Assembly: GCA_003427395.1 (NCBI GenBank)
Contig: BFEA01000190.1
Coordinates: forward strand, 1,771,680 to 1,795,949
Source of the DNA: Chara braunii
Taxonomy: Eukaryota; Streptophyta; Charophyceae; Charales; Characeae
Length of the DNA stretch: 24,270 nt
Direction: 5' to 3'
How positions within the stretch are numbered: position 1 is the first letter of the stretch; each line of letters begins with the position of its first letter. The translations under genes and the position numbers were made by a program. Below the pieces are notes generated by a model. It saw only the letters and a list, made by a program, of their open reading frames with translations, was not told where the DNA came from and ran no database searches. Positions 1-8,998 of the stretch are shown here, piece after piece.

Positions 1-303
1 AAGGGATACAAGCGGTTGCCTTCTATTAGTGAGAGGGCAGCTGCTGAAGAGGAGGTTGATAATCCATTGTGTGTAGAGTGAGGAGCATGGAGGTTACTGG
101 GTGGGCAGCTGCTGAAGAGGAGGCTGGTCATCCATTGTGTAGCAGTGAGGAGCATAGAGGGAGGTGGGTTGATGAGGCACACCTGTAAAGGGGTGAGACA
201 GGCGGCCATAGCGATGCAGGCGACCAAAAGACAGGCAGGAGTGGACTCGACATCTACGGAGCTGGCTCTCAAAAAGATGGGTCAAAGGAGTATGGAGGAT
301 GTC
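1..303. repeat. Short tandem duplication upstream of the LINE block
   Basis: Two imperfect copies of a roughly 68-bp unit start at 35 and 103; both open with GGGCAGCTGCTGAAGAGGAG and continue with a shared CCATTGTGT and GAGGAGCAT. The second copy fades near 165. From there to 303, where homology to the LINE tail begins, I see no gene. The open frames crossing this interval look like chance or antisense readings of the LINE fragment next to it. Confidence 0.7.
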
Positions 304-939
304 CCGGGACCAGATGTCGCCATACTCTCTCCCACCATCTCCATGTCGCTACTGCCACCGGGCATTGTAGAAAAATGTGCTCTATTGTTTCTTCTCTTTT
401 CCGTATCGGGAAGGTTAGAAGGCACCGAGGGCACCAAGGTAGTGCCCGCCCTTGCTGTTCCAAGTGGGTGTGGTCGATCAGCCAGCTGTTGGTAGGGAGA
501 CAACGGTGTATGATTTGCCATTGTAAGGATGTAATCTTGGCTGACCCGCATTTATAGTCCTTGAACCATCTGATGGGCGCCAGCAGTCGTCTGTCTATAT
601 TCAAGTGCCGCTGCCAGCGCTCCTGGACCGTATCCCTTACCGCTTTTTTAACTCTGAGCTTTCGGTAGGAAGTTTTAACTGTCAGATTATAGAGGGGCAT
701 AGGCTTTAAACCGTGTGCTCTGGGGTGAGCTGGCGGGTTCCACACCCACTCTATCGGGTCCAGGGGGAGCTCGCTCAACGGGGTCTCAGGCCTAAAGACT
801 CTTTGCCCTTCCCCCTCGCCGTATGCTCTCACTCAGTGGAGCTGGGTTTTGGAGACCCATACGAAGGGGTCTGTGCTGCCTGTTAACCGCCCTTCCTTTC
901 CTACTCGATATCCCTCAACCAGGGCATCCTCTGATCTCA
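304..939 (-). pseudogene. Inverted fragment of LINE ORF2, C-terminal (zf-RVT) part
   Basis: The minus strand is a diverged copy of the ORF2 3' portion found in sense at about 4390-5030. It contains the pre-finger helices and the start of a zf-RVT finger (CPRC, then HIFLQCP), with the finger reading W-C-P-R-C intact near 445. Similarity stops abruptly at about 304 (shared GGTCCCG) and at about 939 (shared CTGATCTCA), where the sense LINE begins. Several substitutions separate the two copies, for example Val/Glu and His/Tyr around the PLDPIEW motif, so this is not a recent duplication. It has no RT catalytic motifs and is a dead fragment. The plus-strand frames here are antisense shadows. Confidence 0.9.
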
Positions 940-1101
940 AAAGCCAGCTCTTTCTGGCCAGCAGAAGACTTACACACGTGCCTCACGAAAATACTTAGAT
1001 ACGGGCTGCTGTGCACAGTAGACTGGTCCTCAAAGCAATGGAGAGAGGACCTGGATACCTTATACTGCAGAAACCCAGAATGGAATAGCTGTTTGAAGAG
1101 T

Positions 1102-1923
1102 GCAGACTTAGACCTGCGGTCACTAAACGTGAATGGCATTGCCTCATACAACCCCCCTAAATGCCACGTGATATGGGACCAATTGAGGGGAGTGGGGGGT
1201 AGGAGGTGGCCAGACGTGATCTGCATACAGGAGACCCACCTCCTGGACACCCCCGACCATCATAGAGCACATTGAAATCTGTGGCTACACCAGTCCTATA
1301 GAGCACATGCAGTAACACCAGCATCTGCAGGTGTGGCGATCTGAATCCCGCCAGAATCCAGAGTTGAGGTGGTACACTGGGCCGCTGATGAACTACAGGG
1401 CTGGTGGGTTTCCATTCTGGCTATGCTGGAACTGGAACTTATATGCATCTTCTGTGTGTATGCCCCCAACACAACGATAGAGAGGGAGGGTTTCTTCAAC
1501 CACCTAGCCTCACTCCCACCCCAAGGCATCCCGCTAATCTTTGCTGGCGATTTCAACGCGGCCCCAGACAGATGGATGGACAGATGGAACCCACAAGGTA
1601 ACTACCCCCAATATGTGGAGGAGGATGAAAGAACCATCTCACATTTCAGCGCGGCTCTTTCCTTGACCGACGCATATCGCCACCTGCACCCACAGGAACG
1701 AGTCTACACCTGCCTTCGCACTAGTGATCCTTGCAGGCATACGAAATCTCGGATCGACCTGGTCCTGATCTCGACAGTCATACGGAACGCCCTGCAACTC
1801 TCGGCCATATTTTCGCAAAGCCCATACTCAGGCCTAGACCATTGCACATGTGGCATCATTCTCACCTTCCGTAAGCGTCCCGATCAAGGGTCGGGCTATT
1901 ACAAACTAAACACATCGCTGTAA
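1102..1923 (+). pseudogene. LINE ORF2 apurinic endonuclease (EEP) domain, broken
   Basis: This part of ORF2 would nick target DNA to prime reverse transcription. Motifs in order are LNVNGI at 1123-1140, ICIQETHLL at 1219-1245 (metal-binding Glu), VYAPN near 1459, GDFNAAPD at about 1546-1569, SRIDLVLIS near 1750-1776, and the terminal (S)GLDHCTCGI near 1828, which corresponds to the family's SDH motif. In-frame TGA codons at 1273 and 1342 separate the first two motifs from the rest, and TAA at 1921 ends the domain. The same frame continues through 1924-2061 as LINE-like sequence with one more stop (TAG, 1996) into the RT. With these stops it cannot make an active enzyme. Confidence 0.9.
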
Positions 1924-2061
1924 AAAACAGAGGGCTTTCGGAATTTCACAAGAGACGTGTGGGCTTATTGGCACAACCAAAGGAACCATTTTGGATAGGA
2001 AATCCAATGGTTTACAAATGGTCTGTTCTTCCTGGCCAAGAAATGCAAAGATTATTCTAAA

Positions 2062-4026
2062 ATGGTTGCAAATCAACGATACTCCCGAGAAATGGAGACC
2101 CACAGCCAACTGCACAACCTGGTCTCCCATGACACTTCAGCGGAGCACACGAACACCATCCAACAACTAAAAGACCAATTGCTACAGTATGCCCAATATA
2201 GATGGCAAGGAGTCAGAATCAGAGGTAAACTCGCAAAATGGACCACTGAAGGAACCATGGACTCACAATTTTTTAACCTTGCATCATTCCAAGCCCACCG
2301 CACAACAATAGAGGCTTTTCTTGATCCTACGACTGATGAGCTGGCCACAACCACAACACACTGCGTAAAGATAGCCAGAACGTTTTTCCAAGACCTTTTC
2401 TCATCTCCCATCCCTCAGCCACAGGACCCCCGACACCTTGCAGAAGTGAACAGGTTCCTGAATCCTATGGAGAACCATCTATCGGCAGAGCAGAGGGAGA
2501 GGATAGAACGCAGAATAAGTAAAGAGGAGATCTGGACTGCACTACTGCAAATGGATGAGGAAAAGACGCTAGGTATAGACGGTTTCCCGAAAGAATTTTG
2601 GGAAACCATGTGGCCGCACCTTTCCGACGATCTGATGCAATTCTACGAGGAAGTTTGGAACACTGGAGAGATGGGCGAAATGTTGGGACAAGGGGTGCTC
2701 TCCTTGCTCCACAAAAAAGGAGACAGGATGAACATACGCAATTATCGCCCGATCACCCTCTTGACAGTGGTCTACAAGATGTTGTCCAAGGCACTAGCCA
2801 ATCGTATAATAGAAGTGGTGGAGGATCTGGTGCACCCATCACAAACGGGGTTCATTCGTAACAGAAACATCCAAGAAAACGTTCTCTTAATCCATTATAT
2901 GATTAATTTGGCACGTAGAGACAAAAGTAATGCAGCATTGGTCTTTATTGAGTTTGAAAAAGCATACGACCATGTTGATTGGACTTTTCTGGACAAATGC
3001 CTGGAAAAGTTGAACTTCGGCCCTTCCTTCCGGAGATGGATTAGGATCCTGCACCAGAACGCCACCACTAGGGTGCAGATAAATGGCAACCTGGCCCCGG
3101 AAATAAAACTCCACAGATCAGTCCGGCAGGGTGATTCGATAGCCCCCTTTTTATTCGTACTCATCATGGAAGCCCTATCAGCCAACCTACGCAACAGCAA
3201 GAACCTGAATAAGAGAAGCCTGTCTGGAATCCCAGATGAAGCCGTCCCGATTTGCTCGCTGTTCGCCGACGATCTGACAATTATGACAGATGCAACACCT
3301 GAAAACATGGAGGAGATAAAGAGGCTAATGGATAGATTTTGCGCCCTCTTAGACATGACCATCAACTGGGGTAAAAAAACACAGGGTTGGTGGATCCACC
3401 ACTAAGGGAGCCGTCCCCCGGAAGAGCCATGCATCTCATGGATCCCTCGGGATGTGCCTGTTAGGGTCCTGGGGGTGAAAATGTCAGCATATGGCCGCCC
3501 GCTTGACAACGATGAATGGAGCACGGCCCCAGCATTGGCCAAACTTTCCCACTGGGACCACAAGCACACATCCCTGTTCAGAAGGGCCCTGGTAATCAAT
3601 AACGTGGTTCTAGCCACACTATGGTATAAATCTGTTCTATGGCCGGTCAGCGAACTGGCCCACAAAGCCCTTAGGAGAAAGGTGGCAGCACACTTATGGA
3701 GAGGGGGTAGTCAAAATACCAACGCCATCAGCAGAGTGGCATGGGACACTGTGGTCCAGCCCAAAGTCCAGGGAGGGTTGGGTATTTTAGATCCCCCCAC
3801 TCAGACACAAGCATTGAGTTTGATGTGGTTGGTGCGGCTGATTTTCGAGTCATCCCAACAGTGGAAACCACTGGCTATGAGACAGATAGCACACTTGACC
3901 CCAAAATCTCCCCCGGAGATAGACCCACTGAGATGGCTAGACGACAGATATTGGAAGGTCCCGAGGGGTCGACGGGATAATCTGTGGCCAAGACTAATCA
4001 AACCTGGAGAAAACTCCCCCCCCTAG
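2062..4026 (+). pseudogene. LINE ORF2 reverse transcriptase domain, broken
   Basis: A long open segment (2062-3405) holds the RT core: RNYRPITLLTVVYK near 2737-2778, QTGFI near 2842, motif A as FIEFEKAYDHVDW near 2944-2982, the VRQGDSIAPFLF block near 3121-3156, and the catalytic FADDL at 3262-3276. After TAA at 3403 the same frame continues with PVRVLGV, RRALVINNVVLATLWYKS and the WRGG...RVAW thumb/connection region to TAG at 4024. The second LINE at 10.2-11.9 kb has a CAG (Gln) codon in place of the 3403 stop. The first catalytic Asp of motif A is Glu here (GAG, 2950-2952). The element is therefore doubly inactivated. Confidence 0.95.
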
Positions 4027-5545
4027 ACCGCCCACCCCCGGACCGGTGGGAGGAAGTGGCAAGACAGCCCCTGTTTGGGAACCGATGGATCACAAACTCA
4101 CACAGCCAAATCTTCTACAGTTCGGACTCGCCATGGAAGGGATGGATCAAGAATGGGATCACCAGAGTGCGGGACCTATGGGACGACCTCAGAAAAGATT
4201 GGAAAACACCGGAACAAATGAAAGGACTCCTCCGCTACTGCCATAACTCTGAAACAGCAGTAGAGGAACTCCTGGAGGCCTTCCCTCTGGCCTGGCTCCA
4301 CATCCTGCGCAAGGGCCCACAACTACAAGAAGGGGATTGGGTAAATACCAATGACTCTACTAAACGCGTAGGACTTGTTCACCGGGTGAGATCAGAGGAT
4401 GCCCTGGTTGAGGGATATCGAGTAGGAAAGGAAGGGCGGTTAACAGGCAGCACAGACCCCTTCGTATGGGTCTCCAAAACCCAGCTCCACCGAGTGAGAG
4501 CATACGGCGAGGGGGAAGGGCAAAGAGTCTTCAGGCCTGAGACCCCGCTGAGCGAGCTCCCCCTGGACCCGATAGAGTGGGAGTGGAACCCGCCGGCTCA
4601 CCCCAGGGCATACGCTTTAAAGCCTATGCCCCTCTGTAATCTGACAGTTAAAACTTCCTACCGAAAGCTCAGAGTTAAAAAAGCGGTAAGGGATACGGTC
4701 CAGGAGCGCTGGCAGTGGCACTTGAATATAGACAGACAACTGCTGGCGCCCATCAGATGGTTCAAGGACTGTAAATACGGGTCGGCCAAGATTACATCTT
4801 TACAATGGCAAATCATACACCGCTGTCTCCCTACCAACAGCTGGCTGATCAACCACACCCACTTGGAACAGCAAGGGCGGGCACTACCTTGATGCCCTCA
4901 GTGCCTTCAAACCTTCCCGATACGGAAAAGAGAAGAAACAATAGAGCACATTTTTCTACAATGCCCGGTGGCAGTAGCGACATGGAGATGGTGGGAGAGA
5001 GTATGGCAACATCTGGTCCCGGAACACGCATGGCCATGGGAATGGAGGGCGATTCTGCTGGGCCACTGTCCAGACCTCCAAAACCAAACCTTCGCATGGA
5101 ACATGTTCCACCTGGGACGACGATTGATCCTGTGGGTCATATGGTGGCAACGATGCGCCTGGCCATGGATAAGGTGATGGTGGATGGGGAAGAGAAAAAG
5201 GAGTACCTCAAACAGCAGTTTCAATTGGAACTGTCTCGACTGTGGGCAGTAACAAAACAGACATTAGACTCTCTTCATCAATCAAAAGACATCTCAACTG
5301 TAATTAGGAAGTTTGGCCAAGAATGGTTGGGGGAGGGATGGGTAGCAGAGGTGGTCTGGTCCGGGCCTTGGGAAACCCAGATTCAGCCGGAAGATTATCC
5401 TATCGGAGCAATGCCTCACCGGGACTACCACCTGATGTTTAAGGACTGGACTGCGATCAGCCCGGACGTCCCTCTGCGCCCGACAGAAGAGTTTGCAGAT
5501 CCATTCCCACCCCATCACCAGGCAATAGAAGAATGGGTGGGATAG
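3984..5545 (+). pseudogene. LINE ORF2 C-terminal region with zf-RVT zinc finger, broken
   Basis: The reading continues in frame 3 from about 3984 to 5177 and then in frame 2 to 5545. The zf-RVT region includes SLQWQIIHRCLPTNSWL, a CPQC pair just after 4892, and HIFLQCP with WRWWERVW after it. The TGA at 4890-4892 replaces the TGG (Trp) present in the inverted copy at 304-939, a single G-to-A transition. After the frame change near 5165 the tail is hydrophilic (EEKKEYLKQQFQLELSRLW) and ends at a stop at 5543-5545. This finger is typical of plant L1 LINEs and probably helps RNA or DNA binding; that role is inferred from the family. Confidence 0.9.
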
Positions 5546-6261
5546 TCAAATCCTGGGAAGAGAATCCTATCACAAGTTGAGCTCCCCTTCGGAAGGATAA
5601 CCCCAGGGTCTCAGCTCTGCCCTGCTCTTCTCAGTTCTTCTCAGGCCCTCCCCCCTGTTTTCAGATTGGGTTCAAAACCTTGTGCAATCCAACTTTAGGC
5701 TCTTTTCAGAACAGGTCTGACATCTCGAAAAAGAGGGATAGGAAGCGGAAGGCAGGAGCTAGGGGACGGCGGGAGTTTCCACTGGTGCCCCCTGGTGGAT
5801 CTCCCCTCGGCCCCCGGCGGTACGGCAGGAAGAGGCAGGGCGATAACGATTTGGTATGGGACGCTGGACCCGGTTTCCAGCTCTGTGGCGTCGCCATCAA
5901 AAAAGAGGGAAGAGGGAATCAGCAGTGACAGTAGAACTCTGGCGCCAAAATCAGGGAGAAGAGGCTCCCCCCCGCTCAGTCAATCCCCTGGTTTCCAGGG
6001 CAATCAATGCTGGCAGCCCCCCCCCCCTGCTCAGTCAATCCCCTGCTCTCCAGGGCAATCAATGCTGGCAGGTTCTACTTACGGCCTTTCTGAGATGTTC
6101 CGATATGTTCTGATGTATTCTAATTGTATCACATTCGCAAGGGACGCTGGACCCGTTTTCCAGCAGGTGACGCTCCCCACCAATAGATGGAGCCTATCCC
6201 CAGGTGCTAGCGGTGTCTGCTCTTATCAGCATTGCTAGCACTGGAGGGACAGTTTTCTTTC
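5546..6261 (+). other. LINE 3' trailer with duplicated 43-bp block
   Basis: No gene is supported here. A 43-bp block beginning GCTCAGTCAATCCCCTG and ending AATGCTGGCAG is present at 5974-6016 and again at 6029-6071, with a 55-bp period and a poly(C) spacer. GGGACGCTGGACCCG occurs at about 5858 and again at about 6140, and also in reverse orientation near 8955-8969. The last 120 bp match the 172-bp retroposon at 8814-8985, which suggests that this is the conserved 3' end recognised by the LINE machinery. Overlapping open frames have no recognisable protein. Confidence 0.6.
6204..6241 (+). other. Conserved 38-nt stem-loop near the LINE 3' end
   Basis: Arms GTGCTAGC (6204-6211) and GCTAGCAC (6234-6241) pair fully, and an inner TGC/GCA pair closes a TCTTATCA loop. 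The homologous site at 8858-8895 (minus strand) is also 38 nt with the same CTCTTAT loop, but its arms carry paired changes. It lies 21 nt upstream of the poly(A) run. Many LINEs have a 3' hairpin used for template recognition; that role here is inferred. Confidence 0.55.
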
Positions 6262-6276
6262 AAAAAAAAAAAAAAA
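6262..6276 (+). other. Poly(A) run, probable LINE tail
   Basis: Fifteen A residues directly follow the trailer and its hairpin. I take them as the 3' end of the sense LINE. I could not find a convincing target-site duplication because the 5' end abuts another LINE fragment. Confidence 0.5.
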
Positions 6277-7128
6277 GGATGTCTTTGTGGGCTTGTGACA
6301 GCACAAGTGTGAGGACTCGAGGACATAACGGTGGCAGGCTGCCAGTGTGGCTTTTGGTGCGTGTAGGATCTCGGATGGGATAAGGCGGTTGCTACCTGCC
6401 ACAGATGCTTTTTTTTTTTTTTTTTTTTTTTAAACACCGGAGCAGAAGAGAGGGGTGCTGGTAGGAGCAGGCACCACTAGCACCGCCGGGGAGGCTCCTC
6501 AGGGGCTGAAGCTGCATTAAATTAGGCTTGTACTTGCCCGTCAGTTGAGGCTAGCCCAGGGGCACCTCCCAGTGGTGCAGCAGCACGACCTCCTCGAAGG
6601 TCCTCTGACAGCGGAGGAAGTAAGTACAGACTTGGTGTGAAAGTCGTTTTCGGGCCGTCTGTTTTAGGCTGAACAGGTCCCTGATCAGTCTATCTCTTTA
6701 GCAGACAGTGAATCTGCGTCCCACTGGGAGGGCCCGGAGGGGTAATCAATGTTGGTCTTCCAACGGTTGTTCTTTGTGTTGTGCAAAAGGGACGCTCCTG
6801 TCAGTAGTTTAGTTCATAACTTCACATTGATTCAATCGCATATTTGTCTGAGAATCCTTTTTGGCAACATTGTTGAAATGCCCCTGAAAGTTGAGGTGTT
6901 TTGTGTGACATCCCTGAAAGTTATGGGTATGGCGAAATGCCCCTATGGCAGTAGTGAAACTTTGTGAAATACCCCACTCTCCAATCGGACCCCTGGGCAA
7001 TTTGTCGATATGCCCCAGTATTTCTGGGCGTTAGACCCTGCGGATGGAAAAAGAAATGCATGTGGCCCTGCAGCCCAGGGCCAGGGCATATGGCAAAGTT
7101 GTCAATGAGCGGGACGGAGGCAGATGCT
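6277..7128. other. Non-coding interval with poly(T) and degenerate AAATGCCCC motifs
   Basis: A run of 23 T at 6409-6431 could be the tail of a minus-strand retroposon whose body I cannot delimit. From about 6860 to 7020 a loose motif recurs: GAAATGCCCCTGAAAGTT, then GACATCCCTGAAAGTT, GCGAAATGCCCC, GTGAAATACCCC and GATATGCCCC. This resembles an old minisatellite. No protein, tRNA or rRNA was recognised. Confidence 0.4.
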
Positions 7129-7288
7129 AAGTTTGGGGCAATTCAGCATGATAACCCTGTGTTTCAGGGGTATATAACAAAATACCTAAACTTTTACTAG
7201 CGGTATTTAAGTTTGGGGCAATTCAGCATGATAACCCAGTTTCAGGGGTATATAACGAAATACCTAAACTTTTACTAGCGGTATTTCG
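7129..7288. repeat. Tandem duplication, 2 x 80 bp
   Basis: The unit starting AAGTTTGGGGCAATTCAGCA is at 7129 and again at 7209, an 80-bp period. Both copies contain AGGGGTATATAAC and end ACTTTTACTAGCGGTATTT. They differ at only a few positions, so the duplication is fairly young. Confidence 0.9.
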
Positions 7289-7375
7289 ACAATTGGTCCA
7301 TCCTCTTTTGCCTCGATTTATGTGCTATTTATCTATTTTCCTTTTTTTAATGCTCATGTTAGTTACCAGGGCCCT

Positions 7376-7952
7376 CGTCCCACTAGCGAGGTATTCTACT
7401 TCGTTGTCGACGTTTTCGATAACGTGCGGCTGGGGGTGACAGACGCGAGCCGCACATCTCACTTTGCATCTACGGGCCTGCCTGATGCAGTATACAGTGG
7501 TGCCCATGAGAAAGCACCTTACAATGAAGTGGCTGGTACTGGCATTATTGATATTGAACATTGCTGTTGGTCTGGATTTCCAGACTTTTGGAGAGAGAGG
7601 GGGGGGCGTTTTCGAGACTTCGCCTGTTGCCGTTTACGCGTTGCCGTACTACCCAAAGAAAATAAAAAAATTGTGGGCAGTTACTGTCGTTCTGCCAGGT
7701 GTGGCAGTCTTATTGCAGTCAGGACGTAGGGCCTGGCAACGTGAGGATAATACTGCACATGCATTTGGACTCTTCCTCGGCACAGTTCATTCATATTTTT
7801 TGACTCGTCCTATCGGTAGGCCCTCGCTCCACTGCTTTCGAGAAAAGTGATTGGCAAAAATTGTGTTCATGCATTTCGTTTGATTCATTTTAAAACCACT
7901 TAAAAACCATTAAATGCGGTCAGGGATCGTAGAATACTTCGCTAGTGGGACG
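7376..7952. mobile_element. Small inverted-terminal-repeat element A (MITE-like)
   Basis: The left end 7376-7399 (CGTCCCACTAGCGAGG...) and the right end 7929-7952, read in reverse complement, match at 23 of 24 positions, enclosing about 577 bp. CCAGGG lies outside both ends (7366-7371 and 7958-7963) and may be a short target duplication, though the exact termini are uncertain. No transposase is encoded, so this would be a non-autonomous element. The superfamily cannot be assigned from the ends alone. Confidence 0.6.
7524..7850 (+). CDS. Possible small membrane or secreted protein inside element A
   Basis: A frame opens from ATG 7485 or 7524 and stays open to 7850 (about 108 residues from the later ATG). 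The start MKWLVLALLILNIAVG looks like a signal peptide or membrane anchor. A second hydrophobic stretch (LWAVTVVLPGVAVLL) lies near 7670-7715, and the C-terminus is basic. I do not recognise the protein. It lies entirely between the inverted ends of element A, so it may be a captured gene fragment or a chance frame; I have no codon-bias or conservation evidence. Confidence 0.2.
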   Translation: MKWLVLALLILNIAVGLDFQTFGERGGGVFETSPVAVYALPYYPKKIKKLWAVTVVLPGVAVLLQSGRRAWQREDNTAHAFGLFLGTVHSYFLTRPIGRPSLHCFREK

Positions 7953-7967
7953 ACGCCCCAGGGATAA

Positions 7968-8568
7968 GGTCCCATTAGCAAGAGGATTGGACTAAGGGCG
8001 TCGTTAGACACTCCTATCTAAATCTCCTATTAAAATCCTCGGGCAAAAGGAGAGATTCCTAATGGCTCAAAAGGAAATTTGGGCCCTTCGTTCCACCTGT
8101 TCTTGGGGACATCGCCCGAGAACATTTCCTTAGACCGATGTCAGAAAAAAGAAAAGAAAAGAAAAGAAAAGAAAAAAAAAACAGTTGTTCTTCAGGCCTT
8201 CAGCCAACAGGGTGCCGCCACAATCCAGATTCTGGGCTGTAACGTATATCTACCCGTTTGCCCTCTCCTCTCCGTGAAACGCGAATTCCTTGTGCCCAAG
8301 GGACCAAGGAAGAAATGGCTGGGAAAATTCCTTTTGCCTAAGGAATTTCCTTACAAGTGTTTTCACTTTTTTTTTCGGATTGCATCCCCGAGGATAGATG
8401 GAACGAACAATTCCTTGGGGATTTCGCGTCCCCGACGCCCTAAGCTCCTGAATCTGGATATGTTATAAGCAGAGATGCAGAAAAGGAGTCCAATCTCGAT
8501 TTTCTGCACCTTTCCGCAAACACGTCCAGATTCTGGCATTCAATAAAATCCTCTCTGCTAGTGGGACC
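7968..8568. mobile_element. Small inverted-terminal-repeat element B, adjacent to A
   Basis: The left end at 7968-7988 (GGTCCCATTAGCAAGAGG...) matches the reverse complement of 8547-8568 (GGTCCCACTAGCAGAGAGG...) with one substitution and one gap, enclosing about 600 bp. The core CCCACTAGC is shared with element A, which ends only 15 bp away, so the two probably belong to related families. The interior has its own inverted pieces (CCAGATTC near 8225 and GAATCTGG near 8450). It holds an AAAAG microsatellite at about 8145-8180 and no recognisable gene. Confidence 0.55.
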
Positions 8569-8632
8569 TCGCCTCTGGAGCTTGCACCTGGAAAAGAAAA
8601 AGAAAGAAGAAGAGAGGAGTCATAGTGAATGC

Positions 8633-8659
8633 AAGCAATACCTTTTTCCAAAAAAAAAN

Positions 8660-8697
<38 letters not shown>

Positions 8698-8717
8698 AGA
8701 ACAAGAAGCAATACCTT
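8633..8717. mobile_element. Poly(A) insertion flanked by 12-bp direct repeats
   Basis: AAGCAATACCTT is at 8633-8644 and again at 8706-8717. Almost everything between is poly(A) (8650-8695, with one N at 8659) followed by AGAAGAAC. This is what an extremely 5'-truncated target-primed insertion would leave. A duplication or assembly error next to a homopolymer is the alternative. Open frames through the tract are artefacts. Confidence 0.45.
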
Positions 8718-8813
8718 GAGTCCTGGAGCGTGCACTGTTTCTGGGATCCTGGAGATCAAACCCATCCAACAAACAGCATGCTGTCACACTTAGACACCAC
8801 ACAAACTGAAACT

Positions 8814-8985
8814 TTTTTCTTTTTTCTTTCTTTTTTTTTTAACTAAACTCAGTCCCTCCGCTAGGAGAGGTGATAAGAGCACCCCCTCCTAGCGGACTGA
8901 CAGGTTGCTTCGGTCTATTGGTGAGGGGAGCAGCACCTGCTGGAAAACGGGTCCAGCGTCCCATTGCACAAATTAGCATCTGAGT
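8814..8985 (-). mobile_element. 172-bp retroposon (SINE or truncated LINE tail) with target-site duplication
   Basis: A 13-bp direct repeat, ACAAACTGAAACT, flanks the insert exactly (8801-8813 and 8986-8998). On the minus strand the insert starts ACTCAGATGC. It runs through GGGACGCTGGACCCG and a 38-nt hairpin (8858-8895) and ends in an A-rich tail (T-rich at 8814-8840 on the plus strand). The body matches the 3' trailer of the sense LINE at 6140-6261. It is therefore a LINE 3' end inserted by target-primed reverse transcription, or a SINE that borrowed that tail. No RNA polymerase III box was identified with confidence. Confidence 0.8.
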
Positions 8986-8998
8986 ACAAACTGAAACT

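Larger units (their letters stand above)
940..6276 (+). mobile_element. Non-LTR retrotransposon (LINE, plant L1-like), 5' truncated and decayed
   Basis: One LINE-derived block runs from the junction at 939 to a 15-nt poly(A) at 6262-6276. It has a single ORF2-like reading: AP endonuclease, reverse transcriptase, thumb/connection, zf-RVT finger, then a C-terminal tail to 5545 and a long trailer. No ORF1 is visible, so the 5' end is missing. Frame 1 carries the protein from about 940 to 4000 with in-frame stops at 1273, 1342, 1921, 1996 and 3403. It shifts to frame 3 near 3984-4026 (another stop at 4890) and to frame 2 near 5165. The domain order and the zf-RVT finger match plant-type L1 elements. 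The trailer is assigned to the LINE by continuity; its end at 6276 is inferred from the poly(A). Confidence 0.85.

Noticed and set aside
145-557. Plus-strand open frames over the first LINE fragment
   Set aside because: They are antisense to the recognisable zf-RVT coding frame on the minus strand.
8463-8846. Open frames running through poly(A)/poly(T) and the N at 8659
   Set aside because: They encode homopolymers (poly-Lys or poly-Phe) created by the tail tract.
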